NCBI RefSeq assembly: GCF_934295145.1
Contig: NZ_CAKRAS010000089.1
Coordinates: forward strand, 1 to 7,041
Source: an uncultured Eubacterium sp.
Lineage (GTDB): Bacteria; Bacillota; Clostridia; Lachnospirales; Lachnospiraceae
Length of the DNA: 7,041 nt
Reading direction: 5' to 3'
Both the position numbers and the translations under genes were made by a program. Position 1 is the first letter of the stretch, and each line of letters opens with the position of its first letter. Under the pieces are notes generated by a model. The model was not told the origin of the DNA. It did no database searches and saw nothing but the letters and a program-made list of their open reading frames with translations. Shown here piece after piece: positions 5,198-7,041 of the stretch.

Positions 5198-6034
5198 ATG
5201 ACAAAGTTAGAACTTGAAAAAATTGCTGTAGAAGTGCGCAAAGGAATCATCACTGGCGTACACAGCGCAAAATCCGGTCATCCGGGTGGATCTTTATCCG
5301 CAGCAGAGATTTTTACTTATCTGTATTTTGTAGAGATGAATGTAGATCCGAAAAATCCGAAAGATCCGAACAGAGACAGATTTGTTCTTTCAAAAGGACA
5401 CGTTGCACCAGGTCTGTATGCGACACTTGCACAGAAAGGATATTTTCCAGTAGAAGAGCTGGAAGGACTGCGCCACATCGGCTCCATGCTTCAGGGACAT
5501 CCGGACATGAAACACATTCCGGGTATTGATATGTCAAGCGGTTCTCTTGGACAGGGATTTTCCGCAGCAGTTGGTATGGCACTGGCTGCCAAAATGGATA
5601 GCAAGGATTACCGCGTATATTCACTTGCAGGTGATGGAGAAATCCAGGAGGGACAGATCTGGGAGGCTGCTATGTTTGCCGGAGCACGTAAACTGGACAA
5701 CCTTGTATTATTTGTAGACAACAACGGTCTTCAGATCGATGGAAACATCGCAGACGTATGCTCTCCGTATCCGATCGATAAAAAGTTTGAGGCATTCAAT
5801 TTCCATGTGATCAATATCAATGGAAATGATTTTGATGAGATTGCGGCAGCATTAAAAGAGGCGCGCGAGACAAAAGGTATGCCGACAGCTATTATTGCAA
5901 AAACAATCAAAGGTAAAGGTGTATCTTATATGGAGAACCAGGCAGGATGGCATGGAAAAGCTCCAAACGATGAAGAATTTGCCATTGCTATGGAAGAATT
6001 AAAGAAAGCAGGTGAAGCATTATGTCAGAAGTAA
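5198..6034 (+). CDS. Transketolase, N-terminal (thiamine diphosphate pyrophosphate-binding) subunit
   Basis: The first half of a split transketolase, 278 aa, cytoplasmic. With the next gene product it should move two-carbon ketol units between sugar phosphates in the non-oxidative pentose phosphate pathway. Recognisable parts are SGHPGGSLSA (26-35, H28), SKGHVAPGLYA (65-75, H68), GHPD (100-103, H101), SGSLGQG (114-120), the thiamine diphosphate/metal motif starting GDGEIQEGQIWEA (145-157, D146) and ending DNN (174-176), and WHGKAP (251-256, H252). The length equals the N-terminal domain of single-chain transketolase (about 620-670 aa in total), so this is a normal split subunit and not a truncated gene. 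The start is supported by AAGGGAG 6 bases upstream. The last four codons overlap the start of the C-terminal subunit gene, which fits equal production of both chains. Dihydroxyacetone synthase or DXP synthase is less likely given the motifs and the two-gene form. Confidence 0.95.
   Translation: MTKLELEKIAVEVRKGIITGVHSAKSGHPGGSLSAAEIFTYLYFVEMNVDPKNPKDPNRDRFVLSKGHVAPGLYATLAQKGYFPVEELEGLRHIGSMLQGHPDMKHIPGIDMSSGSLGQGFSAAVGMALAAKMDSKDYRVYSLAGDGEIQEGQIWEAAMFAGARKLDNLVLFVDNNGLQIDGNIADVCSPYPIDKKFEAFNFHVININGNDFDEIAAALKEARETKGMPTAIIAKTIKGKGVSYMENQAGWHGKAPNDEEFAIAMEELKKAGEALCQK
6010..6034 (+). promoter_or_regulatory. Ribosome binding site and 13-base overlap linking the transketolase subunits
   Basis: AGGTGA (6010-6015) lies 6 bases before the ATG at 6022, inside the end of the N-terminal subunit gene, whose stop is at 6032-6034. 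The genes are in different frames across the 13 shared bases. This supports the 6022 start and suggests coupled translation. Confidence 0.8.
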
Positions 6035-6963
6035 AGAAAATCGCAACAAGAGACAGTTACGGCAATACATTAGTAGAGCTTGGAAAAGAGCATGAGAATC
6101 TGGTAGTTCTGGATGCTGACCTTGCAGGTGCAACAAAGACAGCTGTTTTCAAAAAAGCATTCCCGGAGCGTCACATTGACTGCGGTATCGCTGAGGGCAA
6201 TATGGCAGGTATTGCAGCAGGTCTTGCTACCTGTGGAAAAGTTCCGTTTATGAGTTCTTTTGCAATGTTTGCAGCAGGACGTGCATTTGAACAGGTTCGT
6301 AATTCCATCGGATATCCGCACTTAAACGTAAAAATCGGCGCAACTCACGCAGGTATTTCCGTAGGTGAGGATGGTGCAACTCATCAGTGTAATGAGGATA
6401 TTGCCCTGATGCGTACAATTCCTGGTATGGTAGTGATCAATCCATGTGATGATGTAGAAGCAAAAGCAGCAGTTCGTGCTGCTTATGAGTATGAGGGACC
6501 GGTTTACTTAAGATTCGGTCGTCTGGCTGTTCCGGTAATCAACGACGAAGCAACTTACAAATTCGAACTTGGAAAAGGCGTTGTATTAAAAGAGGGCAAA
6601 GATGTGACAATCATCGCAACTGGTTTGTGTGTAAATGAGGCAGTAGAGGCAGCAAAACTGCTGGCAGCAGATGGTATCGATGCAGAAGTGATCAATATCC
6701 ATACAATCAAACCACTGGATGAGGAACTGGTTATTGCATCCGCACAGAAAACAGGCAAAGTCGTAACAGTAGAAGAGCATTCTGTAATTGGTGGTCTTGG
6801 AAGTGCTGTATGCGACACACTGAGCGAGAAAGCTCCGACAAAAGTAATGAAGATCGGTGTGTATGATCGTTTTGGTGAATCTGGCCCTGGTGCTGAGCTG
6901 ATCAAGAAATATGAACTTGATAGCGAGAGTATCTATAAAAAAGTAAAAGGTTTCCTGGCCTAA
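6022..6963 (+). CDS. Transketolase, C-terminal (pyrimidine-binding) subunit
   Basis: The second half of the split transketolase, 313 aa. It should supply the aminopyrimidine-binding domain and the C-terminal domain. The active site forms at the interface with the N-terminal subunit. HIDCGIAEGNMAGIAAGLA (51-69) contains E58, which corresponds to the catalytic Glu that activates thiamine diphosphate. KIGATHAGISVGEDGATHQ (104-122) and PVYLRFGR (160-167) are typical of the pyrimidine domain. From about 190 the C-terminal fold shows VTIIATG (195-201), IKPLD (229-233), VVTVEEHSVIGGLGSAV (247-263) and YDRFGESG (281-288). The length fits the split-subunit family. Related two-chain enzymes (DXP synthase, E1 of 2-oxo acid dehydrogenases) share this fold, but the paired N-terminal gene and its motifs favour transketolase. 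No terminator is evident after the stop at 6961-6963. Confidence 0.95.
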   Translation: MSEVKKIATRDSYGNTLVELGKEHENLVVLDADLAGATKTAVFKKAFPERHIDCGIAEGNMAGIAAGLATCGKVPFMSSFAMFAAGRAFEQVRNSIGYPHLNVKIGATHAGISVGEDGATHQCNEDIALMRTIPGMVVINPCDDVEAKAAVRAAYEYEGPVYLRFGRLAVPVINDEATYKFELGKGVVLKEGKDVTIIATGLCVNEAVEAAKLLAADGIDAEVINIHTIKPLDEELVIASAQKTGKVVTVEEHSVIGGLGSAVCDTLSEKAPTKVMKIGVYDRFGESGPGAELIKKYELDSESIYKKVKGFLA

Positions 6964-7041
6964 CTTCTTGTTTAGGGTAATTTAAAAAGAAGCTGGAAGA
7001 AAACTCCAATGCCGGCACGAATGATTTTCTATCTGCGCTGC
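6964..7041. other. Downstream tail, no gene recognised
   Basis: These 78 bases hold no credible coding start. CTTCTT (6964-6969) can pair with AAGAAG (6987-6992), and AGAAAA (6998-7003) with TTTTCT (7025-7030) around a TGCCGGCA palindrome (7010-7017). Neither has a proper T-run after it within the window, so a terminator cannot be called; the real one may lie beyond the edge. Confidence 0.3.

Noticed and set aside
6555..6905. Long minus-strand frame opposite the transketolase C-terminal subunit
   Set aside because: It is Ser/Thr/Ala-rich, typical of the antisense of a strongly codon-biased gene, and lies wholly within a confidently identified CDS. Similar antisense frames in the other genes were dropped for the same reason.

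Overview
The window looks like core chromosome of a low-to-medium GC Firmicute, most likely a Lachnospiraceae-type Clostridium relative. This rests on the gene order phosphofructokinase, dnaX, ybaB, recR, on the split (two-gene) transketolase, on strong AGGAGG-type ribosome binding sites, and on a tRNA gene without an encoded CCA. The genus assignment is inference.

Layout. Positions 2-886 (+) hold the 3' part of a gene for a membrane-anchored XRE-type regulator whose DNA-binding domain is mostly outside the window. A hairpin at 901-944 with T-runs on both sides can end transcription from this gene and from the convergent tRNA-Ser(CGA) gene at 948-1035 (-), which has a near-consensus promoter at 1052-1080. 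Rightward transcription then starts somewhere in 1081-1298 and reads a phosphofructokinase gene (1299-2372). A 181-base gap follows, with a tight series of inverted repeats (2375-2500). After it come the DNA maintenance genes dnaX (2554-4131), ybaB/ebfC (4157-4507) and recR (4507-5103), then the two transketolase subunits (5198-6034 and 6022-6963). All genes from 1299 onward are on the + strand.

How they fit. dnaX encodes the clamp-loader ATPase of DNA polymerase III. YbaB is a nucleoid-associated protein and RecR acts in RecFOR gap repair; the dnaX-ybaB-recR order is conserved in many bacteria. Phosphofructokinase and transketolase both act on fructose 6-phosphate, at the junction of glycolysis and the non-oxidative pentose phosphate route. 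ybaB/recR share one base (TAATG) and the transketolase genes overlap by 13 bases, so both pairs are probably translationally coupled. I see no convincing terminator between 1299 and 6963, so partial co-transcription is possible.

The window is mostly ordinary core genome. I found no CRISPR array, phage, insertion sequence or defence system. The points most worth a second look are an A8 slippery run in dnaX placed where short clamp-loader forms are made in other bacteria, the stacked inverted repeats upstream of dnaX, and non-standard residues at three active-site motifs of the phosphofructokinase.
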